A stretch of DNA of 18,661 nt from an uncultured Collinsella sp. (GCA_900549065.1 URNC01000023.1:1-18661); one strand, 5' to 3'; numbered from the stretch's first letter, positions 1 to 7,155 are shown. Made by a program: numbers and translations. Notes: generated by a model not told the origin, from the sequence alone.

Positions 1-54
1 AGCACGCGGCTGTTAACCGCGCTGTTGTAGGTTCGAGTCCTACCCGGGGAGCCA
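1..54 (+). tRNA. tRNA-Asn (anticodon GTT), 5' truncated by the contig edge
   Basis: The sequence begins inside the D arm and contains the anticodon stem-loop (CGCGG-CTGTTAA-CCGCG, anticodon GTT at 12-14), the T arm with GTTCGAGTC, the 3' acceptor strand, discriminator G and an encoded CCA (52-54). It is identical to the matching part of the complete copy at 88-162. The acceptor 5' strand and most of the D arm lie off the window, so the gene is probably intact in the genome and cut only by the assembly. Confidence 0.93.
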
Positions 55-87
55 GAATTTTCCAGCCCTTTCCGTTGGGCTTTAAAT

Positions 88-162
88 TCCTCGGTAGCTC
101 AATGGTAGAGCACGCGGCTGTTAACCGCGCTGTTGTAGGTTCGAGTCCTACCCGGGGAGCCA
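88..162 (+). tRNA. tRNA-Asn (anticodon GTT), complete
   Basis: A full cloverleaf is visible: acceptor TCCTCGG (88-94) pairs with CCGGGGA (152-158) with one G-U pair; the D arm carries AGCTCAATGGTAGAGC; the anticodon stem is CGCGG/CCGCG (113-117 and 125-129) around loop CTGTTAA with GTT at 120-122; the T arm reads GTTCGAGTC. Discriminator G159 is followed by an encoded CCA at 160-162. GTT decodes AAC/AAU (Asn). The 33-bp gap to the upstream copy has no clear promoter, so the pair is probably one transcript ended by the hairpin at 171-199. Confidence 0.97.
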
Positions 163-170
163 GGTTGTAA

Positions 171-199
171 AACCCGTCGCTTTTGCGGCGGGTTTTTTC
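171..199 (+). terminator. Intrinsic terminator of the tRNA-Asn pair
   Basis: Arms AACCCGTCGC (171-180) and GCGGCGGGTT (185-194) form a 10-bp stem with one G-U pair and a TTTT loop, followed by an unbroken T run at 193-198. It starts 9 bases after the tRNA CCA end, where a rho-independent terminator is expected. Confidence 0.92.
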
Positions 200-294
200 A
201 TGCCGCGATCGCCTGGCGCGAACGTTGCCATATCAACATTTCGTGTCGAGGATGTAATCCCGCGACCCACCACCTCAACATGGCGCGGTCGTTG

Positions 295-300
295 TAGAAT
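295..300 (+). promoter_or_regulatory. Putative -10 element for the asp23-fakA-recG-rsmD-coaD operon
   Basis: TAGAAT follows CGTTG in the only gap upstream of this operon, 57 bases before the chosen start codon at 357. No convincing TTGACA-like -35 element sits 16-18 bp upstream, so the call rests on the -10 match and on similar boxes (TAAACT, TAGTAT, TAGAAT, TATACT) upstream of other genes here. Nothing else was seen between the tRNA terminator (199) and this box. Confidence 0.5.
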
Positions 301-324
301 ATTGCAATGATTGCTCCCACGACA

Positions 325-341
325 TGGTGCCGCGAGCACCA
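325..341 (+). promoter_or_regulatory. Small leader hairpin upstream of the asp23-like gene
   Basis: TGGTGC (325-330) and GCACCA (336-341) are perfect complements around a 5-base loop CGCGA. The hairpin lies in the predicted 5' leader and ends 3 bases before the AAGGAG ribosome binding site at 345-350. It has no T tract, so it is not a terminator. It may affect translation or RNA stability, or be chance. Confidence 0.4.
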
Positions 342-356
342 GATAAGGAGATTCTT

Positions 357-713
357 GTGTCTGAGACCATTAACGGCAGCCTGAGCGTCTCGAACGACGT
401 TATTGCCGATATTGCCGGTTATGCCGCGATGACGTGCTATGGCGTCGTCGGTATGGCCGAGCAGCTCCAGGGCGCCGAGAGCGTGCGCCTGCTTGCCGGC
501 CAGCGCCTCCGCAAGGGCGTGCTTGTCTCCGCCGACGAGAACGGCCTTACGGTCGATCTTCACGTCGTGCTCGAGAACGGCGTCAACATGAAGTCCGTCT
601 GCCATAATCTTTCGAGCTCCGTTGCCTTCACCCTGCAGGAGATCGCCCAGATCGATCCCGCCAGCCTTAAGATCGGCATCCACATCGACGCGCTCAAGAG
701 CCGTCTGAACTAG
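357..713 (+). CDS. Asp23/Gls24 family envelope stress response protein
   Basis: The 118-residue protein matches the Asp23/Gls24 (DUF322, YloU-like) pattern: an N-terminal GSLSVSNDVIADIAGYAA segment, a G-V-V-G-M motif, a central LTVDLHVVLENGVNMKSVC strand-helix block and a C-terminal IGIHIDAL segment. There is no signal peptide or membrane helix. I place the start at GTG 357 because AAGGAG (345-350) lies 6 bases upstream; the in-frame ATG at 324 has no ribosome binding site and falls inside the leader hairpin region. Family members are small cytosolic proteins linked to cell-envelope stress, without a known enzymatic activity. The gene sits 27 bp upstream of fakA, a pairing conserved in Firmicutes (yloU-yloV). 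Family assignment is firm; the cellular role is inferred. Confidence 0.9.
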   Translation: MSETINGSLSVSNDVIADIAGYAAMTCYGVVGMAEQLQGAESVRLLAGQRLRKGVLVSADENGLTVDLHVVLENGVNMKSVCHNLSSSVAFTLQEIAQIDPASLKIGIHIDALKSRLN

Positions 714-740
714 CGTCCGAAAACGGAGATTCAAATACCC

Positions 741-2402
741 ATGATTGCAAAGACCATTCGCACCTGTTTTCCGATCGCTGCGGCTGCCGTTTCCGACAAG
801 GCCGAGGAGATCAACAAGCTCAATGTCTTCCCCGTACCCGACGGCGACACCGGCACCAACATGTCGCTTACGCTCGCTTCGGTGACTAAGGAGCTTTCCG
901 CCCTTCCCGCCGATGCCGACATGGAGGCCATCGCCGGCGCCATCACCCACGGCTCCCTGATGGGTGCCCGCGGCAACTCCGGCGTCATCACCTCGCAGAT
1001 CCTGCGCGGTGTTGCCGAGGGTCTCGTCTCTGTCGATGAGCCCATCACGTCCGGCAACATCGCCTATGCGTTCCGTCGCGCCGTCAAGGTTGCTTTCCAG
1101 GCCGTCCGCAAGCCCATCGAGGGCACGATCCTCACGGTGCTGCGCGATGTCTCGACCAAGGCCGACGAGTGCGAAAAGAAGAAGTTCTCGGCCGAGGACG
1201 CGCTCGATGCCATCGTCGTCGAGGCCTACCAGTCCGTCGCCCGCACGCCCGACCTGCTGCCCGTTCTGAAGGAGAACGGCGTGGTCGACTCCGGCGCCTT
1301 TGGCTTTGCCATCTTCCTTGAGAACTTTGTTGCCGCCGCGCTTGGTCGCAGCACCGTTGTCGAGGATTTCTCCGCCACCTTTGATTCCGCCGGCTCTGCC
1401 CGCGACGCGGCCCTTGGTCGCGTTGAGATCGAGGCCAACGACGACTGGGAGGGCTCGGAGTTCCGCTACTGCAACGAGTTCCTCTTTAAGGCCGACGCCC
1501 CGTTTGACGAGGACGAGTGCCTTAAGTTCCTGGGCTCCATGGGCGACTGCGAGCTGCTCGTGGGTGCCTACCCCGACTACAAGATCCACGTGCACTCCAA
1601 CACCCCCAACCTGGTGCTCGAGCACATGCTGCAGCTTGGTCAGATCTACGAGGTCTTTATCCACAACATGGAGATGGAGGCCCACGACCGTACCGCCAAG
1701 ATTCATGAGGACCAGGAAAAGGCCGCCGAGCCCGCCAAGGCGTTGGGCTTTGTCGCCGTTGCCGCCGGTTCGGGCGAGGCCGACATCCTCAAGTCCCTCG
1801 GTGTCGACGTGATCGTCTCGGGTGGCCAGACCATGAACCCCTCGACTGCCGACCTGCTGGGCGCGGTGGACCAGGTCAACGCGACCTCGGTCATCATCCT
1901 GCCCAATAACGGCAACATCCGCATGGCTGCCGAGGCTGCTGCCTCTGCCTGCACCGACAAGAAGGTCGCCGTCGTTCCCACCAAGACCGTTCCGCAGGCG
2001 TTCTCCGCGCTGTTCGCGGTCCTGCCCGATTCCGAGCTCGAGGACGCCGTCGCCGCCATGGTCGACGCCATCAGCGAGGTTCGCGATGGCGAGGTCACCC
2101 GTGCCGTGCGCGATTCCAGCGCCTCTGACGGCTCTCCGATTCACTCCGGCGACGTCATGGGTATCATCGCTGGCTCCATCGACGTGGTCGGCTCCGATGT
2201 GAAACAGGTCACGCTCGACTGCATCAACCGCATGCAGGAGGAAGAGGAGGGCGACGCGCTGACGATTCTGGCCGGCGAGGAGCTGTCCGATGAGGCCTTC
2301 CAGGAGATCGTCGACGCCATCGAGGAGGCTCAGCCCGACCTGGAGATTGATGCCCATCGTGGCGAGCAGCCGCTCTATCCCGTGATCTTCTCGATCGAGT
2401 AG
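741..2402 (+). CDS. fakA: Fatty acid kinase catalytic subunit FakA (DAK2 domain protein, YloV family)
   Basis: The 553-residue protein has the FakA layout and normal length for the family (about 550). The N-terminal DAK2/DhaL-like ATP-binding domain (about 1-210) carries NVFPVPDGDTGTNM at 28-41, with the Asp34/Asp36 metal ligands, and GARGNSGVITSQ at 75-86. The middle domain contains Cys244 and the His283-Val-His285 pair, matching in spacing the Cys-His-His zinc site described for Staphylococcus aureus FakA. The C-terminal third is the DegV-like/FakA-C region. FakA phosphorylates fatty acids bound to a separate FakB carrier, giving acyl-phosphate for PlsX/PlsY phospholipid synthesis. No FakB (DegV-type) gene is in the window, but plsX lies 4.8 kb downstream. 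The start ATG has a CGGAG about 12 bases upstream, somewhat far, but no better start exists. recG follows after 10 bases. Confidence 0.9.
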   Translation: MIAKTIRTCFPIAAAAVSDKAEEINKLNVFPVPDGDTGTNMSLTLASVTKELSALPADADMEAIAGAITHGSLMGARGNSGVITSQILRGVAEGLVSVDEPITSGNIAYAFRRAVKVAFQAVRKPIEGTILTVLRDVSTKADECEKKKFSAEDALDAIVVEAYQSVARTPDLLPVLKENGVVDSGAFGFAIFLENFVAAALGRSTVVEDFSATFDSAGSARDAALGRVEIEANDDWEGSEFRYCNEFLFKADAPFDEDECLKFLGSMGDCELLVGAYPDYKIHVHSNTPNLVLEHMLQLGQIYEVFIHNMEMEAHDRTAKIHEDQEKAAEPAKALGFVAVAAGSGEADILKSLGVDVIVSGGQTMNPSTADLLGAVDQVNATSVIILPNNGNIRMAAEAAASACTDKKVAVVPTKTVPQAFSALFAVLPDSELEDAVAAMVDAISEVRDGEVTRAVRDSSASDGSPIHSGDVMGIIAGSIDVVGSDVKQVTLDCINRMQEEEEGDALTILAGEELSDEAFQEIVDAIEEAQPDLEIDAHRGEQPLYPVIFSIE

Positions 2403-2412
2403 GCATCTGCCC

Positions 2413-4590
2413 ATGTCCGAGCTGTGCTCCGTGCCGCGCGTCTCGGAGCGCTTTGCCCAGAGCAATGCGCTCGACGAGGATATCGCGCGACTCAAATATG
2501 TTTCGGGTAAACGTGAGGAGGCCCTTCGCCGTCTGGGAATTCAGACGGTGGGGGACCTCCTTCTCCATATCCCTCATCGATACCTGGACTTTACGCGCTC
2601 CTGGTCCATCGAGATGGCGCCCATCGGTACCGTGTGCACGATCGTCGCCACGGTTGACCGTATCGTCCAAAAGCAGCCCCGTCCGCGTATGCAGGTGACC
2701 GAGGTCTCGCTGGTGGACGAGACGGGCGTGCTGCAAGTCGCCTTTTTCCGTCAGCCCTGGATTGCCCAGCAGTTTAAGCAGGGAGACCGTCTGGCTGTGA
2801 TGGGTAAGGTCGAGTTTGCCTACGGCTTTAAGCAGATGGCCTCGCCGCATTTCGAAAAGCTCGAGGACGGACGTGCCGCGGGCACCATTCTGCCGGTCCA
2901 TTACGTGAGTGATGGCGTGAGTCAGGCGTGGATGCGCCGCATCGTAAGCGGCGCGCTTGAGGTTGTCGGCAATCCCTTCGACCCGATTCCCGCACGCTTA
3001 CGCGTCAAGCGCCGCCTGATGAGCAATGCCCGTGCGCTGCGCTCGATTCACTTTCCCTCGAGTATGGCCGAGCGCGATATCGCGCGGCGACGTCTTGCCT
3101 ACGAGGAGTGTCTCTGCTTGCAGCTCGCGCTTCGCCTGCGCAACGATGGCAGTATGGTCGACGTAGCGCCTTATACACATGCCGCGGGCGAGCACCTGGC
3201 AGCGCTCAGGGAAGCCCTGCCGTTTTCGCTGAGCGACGAGCAGGAGGCCGCATTCCAAGACATCCTGCACGACATGTGCGATGGCAGGCGCGTGATGAAC
3301 CGCCTGCTGCTGGGCGACGTCGGTACCGGCAAGACGGCCGTCGCCGCCTGCGCGCTGGCTGTCTCGGCCGATTCGGGTACTCAGTCCTGCGTTATGGCGC
3401 CTACGGGCGTGCTGGCGCGCCAATATGCCGATAAGACCGGCCCCTTGCTCTCGCAGGCCGGCATGTCCTGGGCGCTCCTGACGGGTGCCACGCCGGCGGC
3501 CGAGCGCGAGCGGATCCATGCGCAGTTGGAATCGGGCGAGCTCGACGTCCTCTTTGGCACTCACGCGGTCCTTTCGGATGACGTGGCGTTTAAGCATCTT
3601 TCGCTTGTCGTCATCGACGAGCAGCACCGCTTTGGTGTGGGCCAGCGCAATGCCCTGCGTGCCAAGGGCCCGGGTGCCGACCTGCTCGTTATGACGGCGA
3701 CGCCCATCCCGCGTACGCTGGCGCTCTCGGTCTACGGCGACCTGGACACGAGCATCATCCGCCATCGACCTGTTCCGGGAGCGGGCGTTACGACACGCGT
3801 GCTCACCGAGTCGAGCCGCGACCTGGCCTACGGCGCCATTCGCGAGGCGCATGAAAAGGGTCAGCAGGCATATGTGATCTGCCCGCTTGTGGAGCCGAGC
3901 GACTCGGCTGATGAGCTTGAGGATGTCCCTGGTATCGCCCGCGACGACGAGGGCCGCGTGACCGTGCCCGTGCCGCTCCACGATACGGCAACCGAGCTCG
4001 ACCGACTGCGCCTGGCGTTGCCGGGACTTACCATCGAACGCCTTCACGGCCGCATGCCGGCGGGGGAGAAGGACCGCGTGATTGATACCTTCAAGCGCGG
4101 AGAGATCGACGTGCTCGTATCGACCACGGTGGTCGAGGTGGGCGTCGACGTGCCCAACGCCGCCGTCATGGTCATCGAGAACGGTGAGCGCTTTGGCTTG
4201 GCGGCCCTGCACCAGTTGCGCGGTCGCGTGGGCCGCGGCAGCGTGTCGGGCACCTGCCTGGTCATGACGCACTCCAAGGGCAATGGCGGCGCCTCGGCGG
4301 CACAAGAACGTCTCCAGTCGCTCGAAAAGACCTCGGACGGCTTTACGCTCGCCCAGATGGACCTGCGCCTGCGCCACGAGGGCGAGATCCTGGGGTATCG
4401 CCAGCATGGCGGCGTGACCCTGCGCTTTGTGGACCTGGACGCCGACGAGGATCTTATCGAATGGGCCCATTTGGACGCTGTCGAGCTCTTGCGGTATGCT
4501 TGCAACCTTGACTCCGTGGCGACGCGCCCCTTGCGCGATGCGGTCGCCACGCGCTATCGACATATCTTTAAGGAGGTCAGCGGAGGATGA
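2413..4590 (+). CDS. recG: ATP-dependent DNA helicase RecG
   Basis: The 725-residue superfamily 2 helicase remodels stalled replication forks and Holliday junctions. The N-terminal wedge/OB domain begins with the RecG hallmark LLLHIPHRYLDFT. Helicase motifs follow in order: Walker A GDVGTGKT (301-308), APTGVLARQ (motif Ia), DEQH box (402-405) within VVIDEQHRFGVGQR, TATPIPRT (428 on, motif III), STTVVEVGVDVPNA (motif V) and LRGRVGRG (602-609, motif VI). The protein is slightly long for RecG (about 680-700); the extra length includes an acidic stretch around residues 493-515, between VICPLVEPS and the motif IV HGRMP. The ribosome binding site is weak (GTAGG near the fakA stop), suggesting translational coupling to fakA. 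The TGA stop overlaps the rsmD start as ATGA. Confidence 0.97.
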   Translation: MSELCSVPRVSERFAQSNALDEDIARLKYVSGKREEALRRLGIQTVGDLLLHIPHRYLDFTRSWSIEMAPIGTVCTIVATVDRIVQKQPRPRMQVTEVSLVDETGVLQVAFFRQPWIAQQFKQGDRLAVMGKVEFAYGFKQMASPHFEKLEDGRAAGTILPVHYVSDGVSQAWMRRIVSGALEVVGNPFDPIPARLRVKRRLMSNARALRSIHFPSSMAERDIARRRLAYEECLCLQLALRLRNDGSMVDVAPYTHAAGEHLAALREALPFSLSDEQEAAFQDILHDMCDGRRVMNRLLLGDVGTGKTAVAACALAVSADSGTQSCVMAPTGVLARQYADKTGPLLSQAGMSWALLTGATPAAERERIHAQLESGELDVLFGTHAVLSDDVAFKHLSLVVIDEQHRFGVGQRNALRAKGPGADLLVMTATPIPRTLALSVYGDLDTSIIRHRPVPGAGVTTRVLTESSRDLAYGAIREAHEKGQQAYVICPLVEPSDSADELEDVPGIARDDEGRVTVPVPLHDTATELDRLRLALPGLTIERLHGRMPAGEKDRVIDTFKRGEIDVLVSTTVVEVGVDVPNAAVMVIENGERFGLAALHQLRGRVGRGSVSGTCLVMTHSKGNGGASAAQERLQSLEKTSDGFTLAQMDLRLRHEGEILGYRQHGGVTLRFVDLDADEDLIEWAHLDAVELLRYACNLDSVATRPLRDAVATRYRHIFKEVSGG

Positions 4591-5231
4591 GAATCATCGG
4601 CGGTGAATGGCGCGGCCGTAAGATCGAAGAGCCGCGCGGGCGCGATGTCACCCGTCCCACGACCGATCGCGTGCGCGAGGCATGTGCATCCATGGTCATG
4701 TCGGCGTTCGATTTCGATTTGGACGAGGTCCGCGTGCTGGACGCCTTTGGCGGCTCCGGCGCTCTGGGAATCGAGATGCTCTCGCGTGGCGCCCGCTCGC
4801 TCACCACGTTCGAGATCGACCGCAATGCCGCCCGTCTGATTACCAAGAATATCGAGTCGCTGTGCCGTGATCGCTCGCGCTGGCGCGTCGTTACTGGCGA
4901 TGTGCTGGCGAGTGCCTCGCGCGGTCGCGTGCCGGGCGGCCCCTTCGATCTGGTCCTGCTCGATCCGCCGTATGCCTTTGGCGCCGAGCCGGTCGAGGAG
5001 CTGCTGCAAAATCTTTCCCAGCAGGGGCTGCTGACGCCCGGGGCCTTTGCCCTGTTTGAGCATGCTGCAGCCGATGCAGGTGCTCATCCGGCTTGTTTTA
5101 AGACCGTGCGAGAGAAGCGCTACGGCATTACCTCGGTCGACCTGCTCCGTTGGGTCGGCGATAGCAAGGACGGCGGCACTGATGCTAACGAAAATGACGA
5201 GGCAGTATCCCCGGAGGACGCCCATGAGTGA
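4587..5231 (+). CDS. rsmD: 16S rRNA (guanine(966)-N(2))-methyltransferase RsmD
   Basis: The 214-residue SAM-dependent methyltransferase has the RsmD N-terminus MRIIGGEWRGRKI, the RPTTDRVREA motif, a SAM-binding loop VLDAFGGSGALGIEMLSRGA and the catalytic DPPY at 126-129. RsmD methylates G966 of 16S rRNA in the 30S subunit. A perfect TAAGGAGGT ribosome binding site (4569-4577) inside the end of recG lies 9 bases before the ATG, and the ATGA overlap with recG points to coupled translation. The last roughly 25 residues form an acidic tail beyond the family fold, and the reading frame overlaps the start of coaD by 8 bases. The rsmD-coaD pair is conserved in many bacteria. Confidence 0.95.
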   Translation: MRIIGGEWRGRKIEEPRGRDVTRPTTDRVREACASMVMSAFDFDLDEVRVLDAFGGSGALGIEMLSRGARSLTTFEIDRNAARLITKNIESLCRDRSRWRVVTGDVLASASRGRVPGGPFDLVLLDPPYAFGAEPVEELLQNLSQQGLLTPGAFALFEHAAADAGAHPACFKTVREKRYGITSVDLLRWVGDSKDGGTDANENDEAVSPEDAHE

Positions 5232-5721
5232 CACTATTAATCGCGTGATCGTCCCGGGCACCTTCGATCCCATCACGTTTGGCCATATCGATGTGATCCG
5301 CCGCGCCCGCCGCATCTTTCCCAGCGTGATCGTCGCTGTTGCCGAGTCGCAGGGTAAAAACGGTGTGGGCACCACGTTTATGCTCGATGAGCGCGTGGCG
5401 CTGGCCCGCGAGGCGCTCGGTGATATCGACGGCGTCGAGGTCCTGCCCTTTACCGGCCTCTTGGTCGACTTCGCTCGTGAGCAGGGGGCGGGGGCCGTGG
5501 TCAAGGGTCTGCGCGCCATGACCGACTTTGAGTATGAGCTGCAGCAGGCCGACCTTAACTATCGCCTGGATAGCGAGCTGGAGTCCATCTTTGTCATGAG
5601 TGCGCCGCAGTACGGCTATATCTCGAGCTCGGTCGTTCGCCAGATCGCCTCGCTCGGCAGTGACGTATCGACGTTTGTCCCGTCCAACGTGGTCGAAGCG
5701 CTCAAACATCGCTTTTCGTGA
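5224..5721 (+). CDS. coaD: Phosphopantetheine adenylyltransferase CoaD
   Basis: The 165-residue nucleotidyltransferase catalyses the fourth step of coenzyme A synthesis, joining 4'-phosphopantetheine and ATP to give dephospho-CoA. The PGTFDPITFGH block (11-21) supplies the T/HxGH nucleotide-binding motif. KGLRAMTDFEYE (94-105) corresponds to the usual RGLR..xDFEYE substrate loop, with Lys replacing the first Arg. ISSSVVR (133-139) is the second ATP-binding signature. Length is typical (about 160). GGAGG (5213-5217) lies 6 bases before the ATG, which sits inside the end of rsmD, so this looks like the last gene of the operon beginning near 300. CoA is the source of the prosthetic arm of the ACP encoded downstream. 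Confidence 0.97.
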   Translation: MSDTINRVIVPGTFDPITFGHIDVIRRARRIFPSVIVAVAESQGKNGVGTTFMLDERVALAREALGDIDGVEVLPFTGLLVDFAREQGAGAVVKGLRAMTDFEYELQQADLNYRLDSELESIFVMSAPQYGYISSSVVRQIASLGSDVSTFVPSNVVEALKHRFS

Positions 5722-5743
5722 CGTTTCTTATTGCCTGGTGGCA

Positions 5744-5754
5744 TGTGGTAAACT
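5744..5754 (+). promoter_or_regulatory. Extended -10 promoter for the SepIVA-like/DUF177 pair
   Basis: The string TGTGGTAAACT holds a -10 hexamer TAAACT (5749-5754) directly preceded by TGG, the extended -10 pattern TGn. It lies in the 68-bp gap after coaD, 35 bases before the chosen start. No good -35 box is visible, as expected for an extended -10 promoter. The same TGTGG-TA arrangement recurs before rpmF. Confidence 0.6.
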
Positions 5755-5789
5755 AGCACGATGATATGTTACCTATGAAAGGAGACCGG

Positions 5790-6287
5790 ATGCCGGGCGA
5801 GAATTTTCCTGGCGATAGGATCGTCAGCTTGGTCGATGAGCTCGAAGGGCTGATCGAGGAAGCCAAGCCGCCTTTCGGCAAGAACGCTCAGTTCAAGGTC
5901 ATCGACGCCGACGTGTTCTTCAACATCCTCGACGAGATCCGCATGAGCTATCCCGAGGAGTGGCAGAAGTCCCGCCGTATCCTTAAGGAGCGCGAGGAGC
6001 TTATGGCTTCCGCCGCCGCTCAGGCCGATTCCATCATCGCCGACGCTCAGCAGCAGGCCCTCACCATTGCCGGTGAGCAGGAGATCGTCCGCCTTGCGCA
6101 GCAGCAGGCCGACGACATCCGCGATCGTGCCCAGCAGTACGAGCGCGAGACGCGTTATGCTGCCGAGGACTACGCAGAGCAGGTCTTTACGCACCTGGAG
6201 GAGAACCTCAAGAGCCTGACCGGCACCGTTACCCGTTGCCGTCAGCAGCTCAACGAGGGTGCCGCCCAGCAGAATGGTCAGTGGTAA
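5790..6287 (+). CDS. DivIVA/SepIVA-like coiled-coil protein
   Basis: This 165-residue protein has no catalytic motifs. Residues 10-70 form a globular/helical start (IVSLVDELEGLIEEAK, then FFNILDEIRMSYPEEWQKSR) and 65-135 are a long Ala/Gln/Glu-rich coiled coil with repeated AQADSIIADAQQQA-type segments. A C-terminal helix LEENLKSLTGTVTRCRQQL ends the fold. The layout and position (after coaD, before DUF177 and rpmF) match the DivIVA-domain gene of the actinobacterial cluster, represented in mycobacteria by the septation protein SepIVA, which is longer (about 245 residues). A role in growth or division-site scaffolding is therefore inferred. I chose ATG 5790 because AAAGGAG (5778-5784) lies 5 bases upstream; the in-frame ATG at 5766 is at the probable transcript start. 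It is often annotated only as ATP synthase subunit B-like because of the coiled coil. Confidence 0.8.
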   Translation: MPGENFPGDRIVSLVDELEGLIEEAKPPFGKNAQFKVIDADVFFNILDEIRMSYPEEWQKSRRILKEREELMASAAAQADSIIADAQQQALTIAGEQEIVRLAQQQADDIRDRAQQYERETRYAAEDYAEQVFTHLEENLKSLTGTVTRCRQQLNEGAAQQNGQW

Positions 6288-6841
6288 TGGCTGAGTTCCC
6301 GAGCGTTACCGTCGATCTTTCCGAGCAGCTCGAGTTTCCTGGAGATTCGTATCCGCTGACCGGTAAGGTCGATGTCGCCACCTACACGGTGGGCGAGAAG
6401 GAGTACCAGCTACAGGACGGCATCGACTACGACGTTGTCTTTACCAATGCCGGTACCGGTGTCTTGCTCACGGGCATGGTTCGAGCGCACGCCACCGGCG
6501 AGTGCGACCGTTGCCTTGAGCGCGCCTCGTTTGATATCGCCGGCGAGATCGAGGAGTTTTATCTCTTTGAGGTGCCCGAGGATCCCGAGGCCTACGAGGA
6601 CGGCTATGAGCTTCTGAGTGAGGACCGCATCATCGATCTGGGTGAGCCCATCAATGACGCGGTCGTTATGGACACGCCGTTTGTGGTGCTCTGTAAGCCC
6701 GATTGCCGCGGTCTGTGCCCCACTTGCGGCTGCAATCTCAACGTCGAGCAATGCGATTGCGCCGCCCAGGCAGAGGCAGAATGGGCCGCTGCCACGGAAA
6801 ATCCATTTGCAGCATTGAAGAATCTCAAGCTCGATGAGTAA
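6287..6841 (+). CDS. DUF177 (YceD family) protein
   Basis: The 184-residue protein has the DUF177/YceD layout: an N-terminal beta-rich half with the CDRC pair (Cys73, Cys76) within GECDRCLERA, an acidic middle (EDPEAYEDGYELL), then DLGEPINDAVVMDTP and a Cys-rich segment CKPDCRGLCPTCGCN (136-150) plus Cys156 and Cys158, a likely metal-binding knuckle. The family is almost always next to rpmF, as here, and has been tied to large-subunit rRNA accumulation in plants and bacteria; a ribosome-assembly role is inferred. The ATG shares a base with the upstream TAA (TAATG at 6285-6289) and has no strong ribosome binding site, so translation is probably coupled to the coiled-coil gene. The first Met of the longer open frame (6236) lies inside the upstream gene and is rejected. 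Confidence 0.9.
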   Translation: MAEFPSVTVDLSEQLEFPGDSYPLTGKVDVATYTVGEKEYQLQDGIDYDVVFTNAGTGVLLTGMVRAHATGECDRCLERASFDIAGEIEEFYLFEVPEDPEAYEDGYELLSEDRIIDLGEPINDAVVMDTPFVVLCKPDCRGLCPTCGCNLNVEQCDCAAQAEAEWAAATENPFAALKNLKLDE

Positions 6842-6844
6842 AAC

Positions 6845-6855
6845 TGTGGTAGTAT
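6845..6855 (+). promoter_or_regulatory. Extended -10 promoter for rpmF
   Basis: TGTGGTAGTAT contains -10 hexamer TAGTAT (6850-6855) preceded by TGG, matching the extended -10 element before the SepIVA-like gene. It begins 3 bases after the DUF177 stop and lies 50 bases before the rpmF ATG. No -35 match is seen at the right spacing. Confidence 0.55.
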
Positions 6856-6905
6856 CGCTACTTGCGCGTAATCGCCACACTGGATAGTTCATAAGGAAGG
6901 TCACT

Positions 6906-7085
6906 ATGCCCGTACCTAAACAAAAGCAGGGTCGTATCCGCACTCACACCCGTCGTTCCGCCAACATGAAGATCTCGGCTGCGGCTCAGTCCACGTGCCC
7001 CCGTTGCGGCGCTGTCAAGCTTCCGCACCACGTGTGCCCCAGCTGCGGTTTCTACAAGGACCGCGAGGTTATCGTTACCGAGTAA
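6906..7085 (+). CDS. rpmF: 50S ribosomal protein L32
   Basis: This short gene encodes 59 residues. The N-terminus MPVPKQKQGRIRTHTRRS is the conserved L32 start that threads into 23S rRNA. Four cysteines, Cys31-x2-Cys34 and Cys44-x2-Cys47, form the intact zinc ribbon of the zinc-containing L32 type; zinc-free paralogues lack them. Length is normal (56-60). AAGGAAGG (6893-6900) lies 5 bases before the ATG. It follows DUF177 by 64 bp, the usual order. The gene ends just before the -10-like box and terminator that precede plsX. Confidence 0.98.
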   Translation: MPVPKQKQGRIRTHTRRSANMKISAAAQSTCPRCGAVKLPHHVCPSCGFYKDREVIVTE

Positions 7086-7088
7086 CGG

Positions 7089-7094
7089 TATACT
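7089..7094 (+). promoter_or_regulatory. Putative -10 element upstream of plsX
   Basis: TATACT lies 3 bases after the rpmF stop, preceded by AACGG, and would start transcripts near 7101. There is no good -35 box and the preceding triplet is CGG rather than TGn. It is the best promoter candidate before plsX. A hairpin with a T run lies between it and the gene. Confidence 0.45.
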
Positions 7095-7108
7095 CTGGAT
7101 GCGATGCC

Positions 7109-7122
7109 GTTCCAAATGGAAC
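7109..7122 (+). promoter_or_regulatory. Small palindrome in the plsX leader
   Basis: GTTCCAAATGGAAC is a perfect 5-bp inverted repeat around AAAT, 14 bases after the TATACT box and 3 bases before the terminator stem. It could be an operator near the transcription start or an RNA hairpin that affects the following terminator. It is not a LexA-type site (those read GAAC...GTTC). Confidence 0.4.
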
Positions 7123-7125
7123 CAC

Positions 7126-7155
7126 AATGGCCGGCTCAATGAGTCGGCCATTTTT
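7126..7155 (+). terminator. Intrinsic terminator between rpmF and plsX, possible attenuator
   Basis: Arms AATGGCCGGCTC (7126-7137) and GAGTCGGCCATT (7141-7152) form a 12-bp stem with one G-U pair and a 3-base loop, followed by TTTTT (7151-7155). It ends 17 bases before the plsX start. It can end the rpmF transcript. If the box at 7089 is a real promoter, it would also sit in the plsX leader and act as an attenuator. Confidence 0.85.

Noticed and set aside
64..83. AGCCC/GGGCT inverted repeat followed by TTT between the two tRNAs.
   Set aside because: The 5-bp stem with an 8-base loop and a short T run is too weak to call a terminator; the pair is more likely co-transcribed.
198..2495. A 765-codon open frame on the minus strand.
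   Set aside because: It is antisense to fakA and the asp23-like gene, has low-complexity Gly/Asp/Leu-rich composition from GC-biased codons, and matches no family; the plus-strand genes have clear motifs.
5731..5754. TTGCCT as a -35 box for the promoter at 5749.
   Set aside because: The spacer to TAAACT would be only 12 bp, too short for a sigma-A promoter; the extended -10 explains it better.
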